From a virus, in IMG/VR virus record IMGVR_UViG_3300040801_001723, positions 1 to 47,049 of that record: 47,049 nt of DNA. The stretch is one strand, 5' to 3'. A program made the translations under genes and the position numbers. This document shows, in pieces, positions 37,335-45,879 of the stretch. Position 1 is the stretch's first letter, and each line of letters opens with the position of its first letter. A model generated the notes under the pieces. That model saw only the letters and a program-made list of their open reading frames with translations, was not told the DNA's origin and did no database searches.

Positions 37335-37898
37335 ATGAGAAATTTAATACCGACCGAAAAAATGCTTAAAATAGCGGAGATAAAAAACGACTTCGCCGTA
37401 CATTTCGATCGCGAGTCGTCTTATATCGAGTTCATGAAAGGGACCTACCCTGTAAATGTTCTATCGGCTATGTGGCATAAATTCGGTAGAGAAACGTGTG
37501 TTTTCGTCCTGGACGAAACAGAAAAAGAAGGTACGCCACCGACTCGTATTTTAAAGCCTCGCGGCTTTGTGGAAGCCGAGCTCGGCCTGGCTATAGTGCC
37601 GCCTAGATTTGTGTACGAGTACCCTGTGCGGAGTCTTGCACTCTTCAAAAGAGCCGACCGCGTTATCGTGTGCGGTACCGGAAGCCAGGGAGTAATAACA
37701 GGGCTCAAAGCGAAACAGAACGAGGACGGCCTCTGGCTGTACGAGGTGTCTGTCGCAGGCCAGAAAGAGCACCAAGTTTTTACAGAGGACACCCTTAAAT
37801 TCAACGAAGACCACGCAGCGAATAAGCCGGAAACGGATTTTATTAACCGAGAAGTGGGGAGGGTTCGTGCTCCGGCCGGACAGAAAAAACCGGTTTAG
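37335..37898 (+). CDS. Hypothetical 187-aa protein
   Basis: ATG at 37335, chosen over a longer upstream frame that overlaps the previous gene. Begins MRNLIPTEKMLKIAEIKNDF and has a central ADRVIVCGTGSQGVITGLKA strand-turn region and a basic Pro-rich C-terminus. No catalytic motif identified. Its end overlaps the small membrane protein gene. Confidence 0.55.
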   Translation: MRNLIPTEKMLKIAEIKNDFAVHFDRESSYIEFMKGTYPVNVLSAMWHKFGRETCVFVLDETEKEGTPPTRILKPRGFVEAELGLAIVPPRFVYEYPVRSLALFKRADRVIVCGTGSQGVITGLKAKQNEDGLWLYEVSVAGQKEHQVFTEDTLKFNEDHAANKPETDFINREVGRVRAPAGQKKPV

Positions 37899-38034
37899 TG
37901 TGCGCCGGGCCATTGTCGCGAGGCTGTCTCTCAGAGCCCGCGTCTGGTCTGCGCTATACGGCGGCTGGCTCCTACTGGCAGGGGCCGCCGCTTTCATATT
38001 ACATTACATCATACTGAAAAAGTCCGGGTTTTAA
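37867..38034 (+). CDS. 55-aa single-pass membrane protein at the end of the early module
   Basis: GTG at 37867 with GGGGAGGG upstream. Basic N-terminus (LRPDRKNRFSVRRAIVARLS), one hydrophobic helix (GGWLLLAGAAAFILHYIIL, about 31-49) and a short basic tail. It overlaps the preceding gene by 32 bases and faces the lysis genes convergently. Small membrane proteins here may be holin/antiholin-like or a superinfection factor; undecided. Confidence 0.55.
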   Translation: MLRPDRKNRFSVRRAIVARLSLRARVWSALYGGWLLLAGAAAFILHYIILKKSGF

Positions 38035-38106
38035 CCGGCCTTTCTTTGTGGGGAGAGGAGGAAACCAGGGCCACAGATTGGAGAGAGGGCGCCCTGGGCT
38101 CTCCCT
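38024..38106. terminator. Hairpin-rich region between converging early and lysis operons
   Basis: Plus strand: CCGGGTTTTAACCGG (bulged) followed by CCTTTCTTTG. Further on, GGGAGAG (38051-38057) pairs with CTCTCCC (38100-38106) and CCAGGGC (38066-38072) with GCCCTGG (38091-38097), a nested hairpin. It would stop transcription from either side. T-runs are weak, so it may also protect 3' ends. Confidence 0.45.
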
Positions 38107-38536
38107 AGTGCAATACCTCAAAGTGCCAGCAATCGAAAAAGTCCTCCCGCTGGTTGTTGAGTATCCCGTCTCTGTTCCAGTCACCGCCCCAGCGTATGTC
38201 TATACGCAGAAGTTTAGCGAAAGCCAGGACGTAACCTGCTACGACTAACATCTGTTCCTTACTGGTGTATTTCGTTGGGAAAGGCACGATATCGACCGCG
38301 TCTGAAATATCAAAGGCCACCGCTTTAAGCGCTGGGTCCTCGGTTTTGTTGTGTTTACTGTCCGGCCACATTAGCTCGCTGGCCCCAGTGTTGTAATAAT
38401 TGTTTTGTGTCTCCTGGCTACGGAGGCCCTCTACGAGTGATATGTCGACATACTCGACGACCAGGTCGACGAGTAGCTGTAGTTTAGGGTGTAACGTCTT
38501 ATAGACTTGTCGGGAATTATGACCAAATTTAGGCAT
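38105..38536 (-). CDS. Endolysin, M15 peptidase (VanY/L-Ala-D-Glu type)
   Basis: 143 aa from ATG at 38536 (GGAGAG upstream); a longer frame overlaps the previous gene. M15 zinc-ligand motifs: DSKHN (H62), AFD (D76) and DCWHFE (H138 with E140). Starts MPKFGHNSRQVYKTLHPKLQ with LVEGLRSQETQ. This cuts the peptide of peptidoglycan. No signal peptide is seen, so it needs a holin or pinholin. Overlaps the upstream membrane protein by eight bases. Confidence 0.88.
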   Translation of the reverse strand: MPKFGHNSRQVYKTLHPKLQLLVDLVVEYVDISLVEGLRSQETQNNYYNTGASELMWPDSKHNKTEDPALKAVAFDISDAVDIVPFPTKYTSKEQMLVVAGYVLAFAKLLRIDIRWGGDWNRDGILNNQREDFFDCWHFEVLH

Positions 38537-38948
38537 TATCTCTCCGGGTGTAGTTGCGCCGCGCTGTTTCACAAAACGGGTGCGACACATATTTCTCTCT
38601 TATCTCTTTTATGTCCTCGACGATACTTTTAATAGCTTCGGAGGTCTGCTTCTCCACGCTTTTTATAGAATCCGAGGTTTTCTTCTCTACGTCGTCCGCG
38701 TGTACATGAGCTCTACGGATAGAGGCGTCTATACGGTCGCAGTCGGCGTCCTTCGTTTTTAGTACCTCGATCATTTTATCCATGACCGCGATAAAGGCCG
38801 CGTTATTGGCCTCCAGGCTGTTAAGCCTGCTCTCGTTGTTGTCTGACTTTGCTTTGTTGTTTTTAACGTTATGGTACAGCGAGAATACAAAGCTAATTCC
38901 CAGTATTATAGTACCGAGATTTTTTAACAAAAAATCGATTACAGTCAT
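38529..38948 (-). CDS. Membrane-anchored coiled-coil lysis protein (holin/spanin-like)
   Basis: 139 aa. N-terminal hydrophobic helix (about 5-25, DFLLKNLGTIILGISFVFSL) followed by a long charged coiled coil (about 30-130; DDVEKKTSDSIKSVEKQTSE). This layout fits an XhlA-type hemolysin/holin helper or an inner-membrane spanin. Directly upstream of and overlapping the endolysin gene, supporting a lysis function. No separate holin is recognised. Confidence 0.6.
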   Translation of the reverse strand: MTVIDFLLKNLGTIILGISFVFSLYHNVKNNKAKSDNNESRLNSLEANNAAFIAVMDKMIEVLKTKDADCDRIDASIRRAHVHADDVEKKTSDSIKSVEKQTSEAIKSIVEDIKEIREKYVSHPFCETARRNYTRRDNA

Positions 38949-38962
38949 ATTTTACACTCTCA

Positions 38963-38995
38963 GAAAAAGCGCGTACCCCTTCTGGCTAGGGGTAC
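38963..38995 (-). terminator. Intrinsic terminator between DUF1353 and lysis genes
   Basis: Eight-base stem GTACCCCT / AGGGGTAC with a 7-base loop, followed on the minus strand by GCGCTTTTT. The DUF1353 stop codon lies inside the hairpin, so ribosomes finishing that gene may influence termination. Confidence 0.8.
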
Positions 38996-39471
38996 ACTAG
39001 TTTTATTATTTCTTTGGGCTTCACCGCTGCCGCAGCTTTTCCGAAACGTGTACGCACACCGCGGTACCAGTACCAGGCTCGAGCTTTAACTCCAGCATAG
39101 CCGGCGCCTCGTCTGAAATGCTTAAACCACCCTTTCGCATTCGCTTTGCGTATGTAGTGGTTACCGCACTGTATCAGACGTTTTCGGAAAAATACGTCGA
39201 TTTGCTTACGCAAACTTTGAGGCAATAATCCCATATTCATAAGTAAATATAACATATCGTGCTCGGCTGTGGGAACCATTGTGTACTCACTATCGTAAGT
39301 AGGTCCGCTAGCACCATTGTAACCAAAACCTCGCCGCCCCTTGAGTACACCGTCCGGGGTTAAGCGTACGAACTCTGTGTCGATATCGTAACCCTTAATA
39401 GGTGTCTGAGAGACGAAGTCGTCCTCGAGGCGGTACTTAACGTCCACCTCTGAGTATGTTAAAACTGTCAT
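38986..39471 (-). CDS. DUF1353-like protein
   Basis: 161 aa. Contains YRLEDDFVSQTPIKGYDIDT, FGYNGASGPTYDSEYTMVPT and TAEHDMLYLLMNMGLL with RRLIQCG-type C-terminus, matching DUF1353 proteins, usually found near phage tail fibre and lysis genes, role unknown. The AEHD motif is conserved in the family. Basic C-terminus KARAWYWYRGVRTRF. Stop codon sits in the terminator hairpin. Confidence 0.8.
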   Translation of the reverse strand: MTVLTYSEVDVKYRLEDDFVSQTPIKGYDIDTEFVRLTPDGVLKGRRGFGYNGASGPTYDSEYTMVPTAEHDMLYLLMNMGLLPQSLRKQIDVFFRKRLIQCGNHYIRKANAKGWFKHFRRGAGYAGVKARAWYWYRGVRTRFGKAAAAVKPKEIIKLVYP

Positions 39472-39474
39472 AGT

Positions 39475-39795
39475 TTACTGACCCATATTTGTAGCTGCGC
39501 TCATCATAGAATCGCCTGTGTTCTCGCCCTCGCCTTCGAGTGGTGGTAGCTCGTCGAGAAGAATCATAACCCCGCCGCGTATCGTGTCGTACAGAGTGTC
39601 GATATGTGCCTGGTCTTCCTCGTCTGCTCCCGCAGCCGCCGCGCGGTTTTTGAGGTTAAGTATCTCTTTAGGAAAACCTTTCGCAGCCTCGAGGGTGCGG
39701 TACATGCGCTCCTTAGTGTTTTTGAAATCGAGCGCCACTGCGTCGACCGCTGCGTCTGCTTCTTGAGTACTTATTTTATCTTTGATAACTCCCAT
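39475..39795 (-). CDS. Hypothetical helical 106-aa protein
   Basis: Ala/Asp/Glu-rich helical protein (AVALDFKNTKERMYRTLEAA; LKNRAAAAGADEEDQAHI) ending in a Met/Gly-rich tail. Between the lectin-like protein and DUF1353 genes; perhaps a chaperone or accessory of the tail fibre, not recognised. Confidence 0.55.
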   Translation of the reverse strand: MGVIKDKISTQEADAAVDAVALDFKNTKERMYRTLEAAKGFPKEILNLKNRAAAAGADEEDQAHIDTLYDTIRGGVMILLDELPPLEGEGENTGDSMMSAATNMGQ

Positions 39796-39813
39796 TGTGT
39801 CTCCTTTTAATGG

Positions 39814-40950
39814 TTATAGAAAAGTTACTGTCGCCAGCCCCCCTGGGTTGTTCATGTTGTTGTACATCACGTCGACGAGGTCCTCGGAGAGGTTCTCGTC
39901 TATCATTCTGAACTCAGACAAACGACCGACGAGTCCGGACTCGTTACGGTCTGAGTCGTTGCCGATTACGACCTGGTTACCTGTTGCCTGTATCACTCCT
40001 ACGTTAGACGCCGCAGGGTGTAAAACCCCGTCCTGTATAATCCACGCGTCGCCGGAGTTGTTTATCTGTACCGCGTAATGGTGCCAGTTACCGTCCCATA
40101 CGCTCTGTGTCAAGAACACCACAGAAGAGTTACTCCCCTGACCTTGTATCTGTAGCTGGAACGGCTCATTAGGTACACACGTAACCTCGAAACCGGCCGA
40201 GTCTGAGAAACCGTTTTTATTCGATACTATTCTCTCGAAACCGGTTGCCGCATTGCTCGCGGGTTTTCTGAGCCAAAACATAACGCACAGGTCGCCGCTA
40301 AAATCATTCGCCAGACCTGGCACCTCGAGTACACTTTGAGTGGCGCTCGTGAATAGTTGGGCGTGCCCAGATTTGAAAGGTATGTCGGTGGTACTCTCGT
40401 ACGGCCCGTGGTTCGTGTAATCTGGTTTTATTATAGTATTGTTTTCCGAGCTCGAGTCGTTCATAGTGGTTGTTCCCTGCGTATGGCAGGCGAAATCCCA
40501 CTTTATACCGCCGGGTAGTTGGTTCCACACCTGGTCGCTACCGTACTGCGCATCTCTGGCCGGCTGAGTGTTGGAAGAGTTACCCCATACCAGGTAAATA
40601 TCTACGGAGCCGCCCACCGGCAGCTCTCCGACCTCACACCACAATTGTAAACGGCGGTTCCCTGCCGTCGCCGACTGTACAAAATTCTCTATTTCGAGAC
40701 CTACCCGCGTACTTTCGTCTCTCGGGTTGAGTAAGAGCCTTAAATCTCCGCCGTCACTTCTGCATGGGGTAGCGCTGGCGGGGTCCGTGAGCGCGTTAAA
40801 AAGTGCACTATCGAAGTCGTCATTTATCATATACGGAACGTCGAAAACGGTAGACGATAACCCTGTGGTGTCTATTGTTATTTTGACGCCGTACCTCGAC
40901 CCGAAAGCAAAGGTACGGTCATTACGTCTAACTGTTACTATTCTAGCCAC
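39814..40950 (-). CDS. DUF2341/LamG-like lectin protein (receptor-binding accessory)
   Basis: 378 aa, GTG start. N-terminal DUF2341 pattern (VPYMINDDFDSALFNALTDP; VGGSVDIYLVWGN at about 110) is followed by a concanavalin/laminin-G-like domain (about 180-370): SGHAQLFTSATQSVLEVPG, VMFWLRKPA, WHHYAVQINNSGDAWIIQDG and GRLSEFRMIDENLSED. Such two-part proteins bind carbohydrates. It follows the sialidase-like fibre protein by ten bases and probably is a second adhesion protein of the tail. Confidence 0.8.
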   Translation of the reverse strand: MARIVTVRRNDRTFAFGSRYGVKITIDTTGLSSTVFDVPYMINDDFDSALFNALTDPASATPCRSDGGDLRLLLNPRDESTRVGLEIENFVQSATAGNRRLQLWCEVGELPVGGSVDIYLVWGNSSNTQPARDAQYGSDQVWNQLPGGIKWDFACHTQGTTTMNDSSSENNTIIKPDYTNHGPYESTTDIPFKSGHAQLFTSATQSVLEVPGLANDFSGDLCVMFWLRKPASNAATGFERIVSNKNGFSDSAGFEVTCVPNEPFQLQIQGQGSNSSVVFLTQSVWDGNWHHYAVQINNSGDAWIIQDGVLHPAASNVGVIQATGNQVVIGNDSDRNESGLVGRLSEFRMIDENLSEDLVDVMYNNMNNPGGLATVTFL

Positions 40951-40959
40951 TCTCGCCCC

Positions 40960-43707
40960 CTATACGAAATCGATCTCGATTCCGACGAGCTGGAGCTCTC
41001 CGGAGAGGTTACCACCGACGGTATTGTCCCGGTCTATACGGACCTCGATATCGTCCTGGTCAATTTGTGAATAGGTAGCCACGTCCGCAACGTCGGACCA
41101 CGGTGTCGTCCAGTACGACGCCCCGGAGGCGTTTACGTTTACCTCTGCGTCTACAGGAAAAAACGGAGTTTGCAAGGTTACACCGGACGGTAGCTCCCTC
41201 ACTCCAATACTTATGCGTACGTTCCCGGTGTTGTTGTTCCCGGCTAAAACGAAAGACGCTCGAGCTCGGTACTTACCGGACCACCCTTTCGGAGGCTGTA
41301 ACGTGTAGTGCCAATAGTCGGTACCGGTAGAAAAGAATTGTAAGCCGTCATACCATCCGGTTATACCATTGGCTATCCCTACGGTCACGAATTGCCCCAC
41401 GTTTGAGGGCTGCGGCACGAATGCGCCGGCGGATATAAATACGTTAGGCTCGACCATTGCACGGGAGAAACCCTGCTGGTCTTTTTCCATTAAGCGGCCG
41501 GTCCACTTCTCGCGGTATATAGCTCCGTTCTCCGCTTCGCTATCCTCGAGGTACCCTGCTATGTCCTGGAGTAACTTTATCTGGTTACGTATAACCTCGA
41601 GCTCTGGGTCTCCCCAGTTAACAACGTCCCCGGAGCCTGCGTCCTCTTTCGCGACCGTCACCTCCATAGAGCCGTTGTACATTCTGGTGCGTACAGGTAC
41701 GTCGGTACTGTTCGGACCTGTTCCGATATCGCGCTGGAGTGCGAGCTCCTCTACGATAAAACCTTTACCGTCTGCGGAGTTGTTACGGATAAGATATATA
41801 GTTTTATACTTGTCGCTGTACGTCATATCATTAGTTAACGTCGCCGAATCCGCCGCGATTTCCCAGGTAACCCCGTTATCCACTGAGCGTATTACTCGAG
41901 TCTGGTACGCCGTACCACCTCGTATGGTGGCGTACACGACACCGTCTGGGGTTCCGAGAATTTTTAGAACCGAGGAGGCCGTGTGCGGTCCTTCCTCGTA
42001 CACCATAGACCAGGTAACGCCTTTATCGGTCGAGCGCATAATACGGGCGTACTCGTTCGCGCCGACCTCTCCGAGTCCTACGTATATGGTCGCACCATCA
42101 TTGAAAGCGCAGTCGCTCCACTGACCCCCGATAGTATTACCGTTTATGTACTCTATGAAAGTCCAGGTACCCCCGATAGTCGGGGCCGTATGGAATTTAG
42201 GGTACTGGTCTGTAGCTGTCCCCTTACCAGCAAACATATATGTCCCGTCGGGGTGTTTCATAAATACGTTGTGTATCTCTCCCACTGTAATAGAGCCAGA
42301 GGTCGCCGGGGACGCTTCTACGCCGTTACTCGATAGTGTCCAGGACAGACCGCCGTCGTCTGAATAGAGGGGGTATGCCAGGCCTGTAGAGCTGTAACGG
42401 GTAACCACCACACGCCCGTCGTCGTGCTGAGTTATACCGCCGGCAGCTTGAGCCCCTGCGCCCGTGTGTACTTTTGTCCAGGTCGAGCCGTCGTCCGTGC
42501 TTCTCCATATAGCGAAACCCTGGTTAAGTGAGGTCGAACTGTCGACCATAAGTATAGCGCTGTCGTCCGCGAGAGTTAACGCACTGTTCGGGAAGTCGTC
42601 CGACCAGGTCGATATATCTATCTGTGTCGTAGTGTCGTCGGCCGGGTTGTGGCGCGCTATATGTCCGGTCGCTGCCGTACCTTCACTACCGATACCGACT
42701 ATAAGACCGTTAGACTCGGTTACCGCCCACGATATAGAGTTCGATGAGGGGAGCGCGTTAAAATCTTCGTCTATCTGAGAACCGAGAATACTTTTAGTAC
42801 GGAAGCCTGAGCCCCATACGTCGTACAGTATACCTTTACCCGTCTGTAACGTCGCATAACGTCCGATACGGTTCTGGAACAGAGCGGCGTCTGTGTCGAG
42901 CCAGTCTGCGTCCAGGCCGTAGCCTATCTCCGAGTTAATCGCGAGAGGTCCGCCGATTTCCGACTTATCGTCGAATACGAGAAAAAAGTTAGTCGGCTCC
43001 AGCGCCACGTTATCCGAGATTTCCCAGACCGCCGCGAATATACCGTCGTTTTCGTTCATGGATATAGAGCTCGCGTTTTTCGTGGCGTCTATACGTACAG
43101 GGCCGGTCGGGGTCGTGTACTGGTTTTGCATAAGTTTTGTGGAGGTCGTTGTATTGCCTCCAGTAAGAAAACCGCCTTTACCGATCTGGAACCAGTCCGA
43201 GGTCGTTAACATGTTGGTCTGAAAATCCGGCTCGTTAGACACTACTCCGATATTGCCTGTAAAAGGCGCGTTCGTTCCGTCTTTGAAAACCACGTTCGAG
43301 AGGTCGAGCCCCTGGTAAAAATGCCATAGGCTGTTACTGTGGAGGATTGCGGTAAACTCTTCGCCGTTCGCCAGTACCGGTCCGACGAGGGTACCCGTAG
43401 TCGTTACGGTTCCGGTCACGTCGTAGTTAACTACTGTTATGGTACGGCCGTTCATTAGGTAGTTATTGAAAATCACCGTCATATTAGCGCCGAGGGTCTT
43501 ACAGATTATAACCACGTCACCACCGTAGAAATTAAGGTCTACTATAAAATTGTCGGTCGTGATCGTTATATATTTTGTGTTTATGTTGTAGAGAGGCACT
43601 TTCCGGTTACTCCCTGCACCGAACGGGAACCCGGCTATAGGTAGTACGGCGGTCTCGGCCGGTCTGTTATCTTGCGGGAGTCCGCTTATTGGTTTTCCTT
43701 CTGCCAT
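40960..43707 (-). CDS. Tail fibre/spike protein with sialidase-like (BNR) propeller
   Basis: 915 aa, the largest gene. N-terminal attachment and beta region (about 1-330), then four Asp-box repeats of the sialidase propeller: STDDGSTW (about 404), SDDGGLSW (about 450), STDKGVTW (about 560) and SVDNGVTW (about 610). C-terminal jelly-roll-like domain (about 790-915; YWHYTLQPPKGWSGKYRARA). Likely the main receptor-binding protein, binding or cutting glycans; catalytic sialidase residues were not traced. It lies between the tail-I-like and lectin-like genes. Confidence 0.82.
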   Translation of the reverse strand: MAEGKPISGLPQDNRPAETAVLPIAGFPFGAGSNRKVPLYNINTKYITITTDNFIVDLNFYGGDVVIICKTLGANMTVIFNNYLMNGRTITVVNYDVTGTVTTTGTLVGPVLANGEEFTAILHSNSLWHFYQGLDLSNVVFKDGTNAPFTGNIGVVSNEPDFQTNMLTTSDWFQIGKGGFLTGGNTTTSTKLMQNQYTTPTGPVRIDATKNASSISMNENDGIFAAVWEISDNVALEPTNFFLVFDDKSEIGGPLAINSEIGYGLDADWLDTDAALFQNRIGRYATLQTGKGILYDVWGSGFRTKSILGSQIDEDFNALPSSNSISWAVTESNGLIVGIGSEGTAATGHIARHNPADDTTTQIDISTWSDDFPNSALTLADDSAILMVDSSTSLNQGFAIWRSTDDGSTWTKVHTGAGAQAAGGITQHDDGRVVVTRYSSTGLAYPLYSDDGGLSWTLSSNGVEASPATSGSITVGEIHNVFMKHPDGTYMFAGKGTATDQYPKFHTAPTIGGTWTFIEYINGNTIGGQWSDCAFNDGATIYVGLGEVGANEYARIMRSTDKGVTWSMVYEEGPHTASSVLKILGTPDGVVYATIRGGTAYQTRVIRSVDNGVTWEIAADSATLTNDMTYSDKYKTIYLIRNNSADGKGFIVEELALQRDIGTGPNSTDVPVRTRMYNGSMEVTVAKEDAGSGDVVNWGDPELEVIRNQIKLLQDIAGYLEDSEAENGAIYREKWTGRLMEKDQQGFSRAMVEPNVFISAGAFVPQPSNVGQFVTVGIANGITGWYDGLQFFSTGTDYWHYTLQPPKGWSGKYRARASFVLAGNNNTGNVRISIGVRELPSGVTLQTPFFPVDAEVNVNASGASYWTTPWSDVADVATYSQIDQDDIEVRIDRDNTVGGNLSGELQLVGIEIDFV

Positions 43708-43717
43708 AATATATCCT

Positions 43718-44335
43718 TTAGTATACGAGTATCGGCGTACCCTCTGTTATGGACGAGTTCGCGCCCTCTAATAAAATGTATTGGTCTGTCTCCCCCTCGA
43801 GGAGCAGCCACCAGCCCTGGTAAGCTCCGACGCCGGCGACTGAGATAGCCTCGAGCTCTGCCTGTGTCGGGTCGCCTATACCGGCTGGGTCGCGCAGTAC
43901 CACTGCGTACGCTGCAGGCTCTGCCGTAGAGCCCAGGCCGTCCCATAACGGGTGTAATTTGATATCGCCGAGCTTTGCCCCTACGGTACCGTAACCCATT
44001 ACTTTAAGCATAAATATAATCTGATTAGTCGTTCCGGAGAGCTTTAAACCCCCAAAAGATATTATACGGGCGCGGAAAGTGTTATCCGACTCCCCCTCCC
44101 GTAACAGACCGAATTTATACCCTATAATATCGAGCTGCACACCTTCGGCTTTCAATATCTGAAAACCTTCTGAAATCTCTTTAAATGCCGTAAGTATCTC
44201 GTCTCTCGAGGCCCCGATACCGTCCATTAACTCCTGGAGCTTTTCCGCACGACCAAAACGCGCCAGGAGTTTAGGCGCGTACCAGTCCAGTAGGCTAAAA
44301 CCTTCCTGGAGTGCGGGTAACGTTCCGGCGGCCAT
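43718..44335 (-). CDS. Tail protein I-like (DUF2612-like) baseplate wedge protein
   Basis: 205 aa. N-terminal helical DWYAPKLLARFGRAEKLQEL; middle LDIIGYKFGLLREGESDNTF and RARIISFGGLKLSGTTNQII, typical of tail-I/DUF2612 proteins that cap the wedge and hold fibres; C-terminal GVGAYQGWWLLLEGETDQYI. Start overlaps the baseplate J stop by one base. It is the usual last baseplate gene before the fibre gene. Confidence 0.75.
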   Translation of the reverse strand: MAAGTLPALQEGFSLLDWYAPKLLARFGRAEKLQELMDGIGASRDEILTAFKEISEGFQILKAEGVQLDIIGYKFGLLREGESDNTFRARIISFGGLKLSGTTNQIIFMLKVMGYGTVGAKLGDIKLHPLWDGLGSTAEPAAYAVVLRDPAGIGDPTQAELEAISVAGVGAYQGWWLLLEGETDQYILLEGANSSITEGTPILVY

Positions 44336-45879
44336 TATGGTATATCCGCCACAGTTATGTCGGTCTCGTCCAGAGTCGCGACGCTTGTACTGTCTATAGG
44401 TATAGTATCAGAGCTGAAAGGGTCTCCGCTTCCCTTAATCCTGGCCTCGATTTGTACCTCGCCGACACCTTGTACCGCCAGGTAAATAGGTGGTATTAGC
44501 CGGCTGGTGATAACATCTTTATCGAGTACCCAGTTATCGCGGGCATAAGCGACGAGCGCGTCTTTTATTAGCTGGTCCCCGTTTGTAGGGTAGGGGTTGA
44601 ACTCTTCATATTTATCCCGGTACACGTTGACCTCAATAGCCACACCCTGTACTATGCTGTAATACACGTTTTGCTTTTCTCCGTCGTCGTCTTCTACTTC
44701 GATAGGACCTTCGGTACCGAAAATCTCGATACCAGCCGGAGCAGCTTTAAAAATGGCCTCTGCGAGTGCCTGCTGTACCTCTGTCGGCGGTCCGGATAAA
44801 ACACCCACACCGTCGACGTAGGTCTGAAAGCTCTTAGGCGCCTGACCGTTAAACGGTGCGCCGGCTGCGAAAGCCGTCATAGTCCGGTTTGATCGTACTA
44901 CGCAGGCGCTAACAGCTTGTACGTCGTTTAGTACCACTCTCCGTATAGCGTCCTCTGTCGCCAGGCCTGTACCTGTGATACTGAGCTGGAGACGTTTACG
45001 GTATGCTGGGTCAAGCTCCACACCGGTACCGGTACCGAGCGTTTTACTGTCGGTATTGTACACGCTTTTGAAGCCGGTTACACCAGTCGCTATCTCTGAG
45101 ATAAAACCGATACCCACCGCGACGAACCCCTCGAGGAGGGCTGTAACGTCCACAGGGGAGCCGAACTGGTCGACATTCATGTTTTGTGTAGCGCCTATAG
45201 CGAAAGTCGGTATGGGCTGACTCTCTGGTATGGTCTGGTCGTACCACACGCGGAGACGCGGCTCTCCGTCGTCGTTAAAAATTTTCTCTGCATTAAAAAG
45301 TTGAGGTACTGCAGCGTTAACCGCCGCCGCGAGCGCGTCGATAGGTTGTTCCTCGTTCGGAAAATCCCCGGTAATGGAGTAGACCTGGGCGTCCATAGTT
45401 ATAAGGTACTGAGCGAGCCCGGACTGTAAATCCACCTCGTACCACACCTCGCGAGCCGCGGCGGCGTCGATAGTGACGTCGGCGTCGGTCTCGAACGTAA
45501 CGCGGTCGGCGTCTAGCGTGGTACTGTTACGTACTCGAGTACCCGTGGGAACGATCGTTCCCTGGTCACCAAAACACACGACGTTACGTACTTGTGCTTT
45601 CGTGGCGTCCTCACGTAATACATTTATGAGCGCGCCGATATTGTTGTCCAGGGAAACGCCTACCGCGTTGCGTACGTCGTTCGCTGTCCAGGTGTCCTGG
45701 GCGACGTCCCACACTTCCGCGTCGGTAGATGCCAGATAGTCCAGGAGCGCGCCTGTAGCCTGCTCCGGGTCCAGGTTCACGTCGTCGCCGAAAACACTTT
45801 TAAAAATAGTGGTGTAGTATTCGACGAGGTCCTGGTACGTCCGTTTGTTAAAACCGGTTTCGGTTACATACTTTCCCAT
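44335..45879 (-). CDS. Baseplate J-like protein
   Basis: 514 aa. N-terminal NKRTYQDLVEYYTTIFKSVF and LDYLASTDAEVWD; VGVSLDNNIGALINVLREDA, GTIVPTGTRVRN and DPAYRKRLQLSITGTGLATE are characteristic of Baseplate_J. C-terminal QGVGEVQIEARIKG. It forms the wedge ring of the baseplate together with gp25-like and tail-I-like proteins. Slightly longer than P2 gpJ because of beta-rich inserts in the middle. Confidence 0.88.
   Translation of the reverse strand: MGKYVTETGFNKRTYQDLVEYYTTIFKSVFGDDVNLDPEQATGALLDYLASTDAEVWDVAQDTWTANDVRNAVGVSLDNNIGALINVLREDATKAQVRNVVCFGDQGTIVPTGTRVRNSTTLDADRVTFETDADVTIDAAAAREVWYEVDLQSGLAQYLITMDAQVYSITGDFPNEEQPIDALAAAVNAAVPQLFNAEKIFNDDGEPRLRVWYDQTIPESQPIPTFAIGATQNMNVDQFGSPVDVTALLEGFVAVGIGFISEIATGVTGFKSVYNTDSKTLGTGTGVELDPAYRKRLQLSITGTGLATEDAIRRVVLNDVQAVSACVVRSNRTMTAFAAGAPFNGQAPKSFQTYVDGVGVLSGPPTEVQQALAEAIFKAAPAGIEIFGTEGPIEVEDDDGEKQNVYYSIVQGVAIEVNVYRDKYEEFNPYPTNGDQLIKDALVAYARDNWVLDKDVITSRLIPPIYLAVQGVGEVQIEARIKGSGDPFSSDTIPIDSTSVATLDETDITVADIP

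Noticed and set aside
40960-43707. Diversity-generating retroelement acting on the tail fibre
   Set aside because: No reverse transcriptase, no template repeat and no A-biased variable repeat could be seen.
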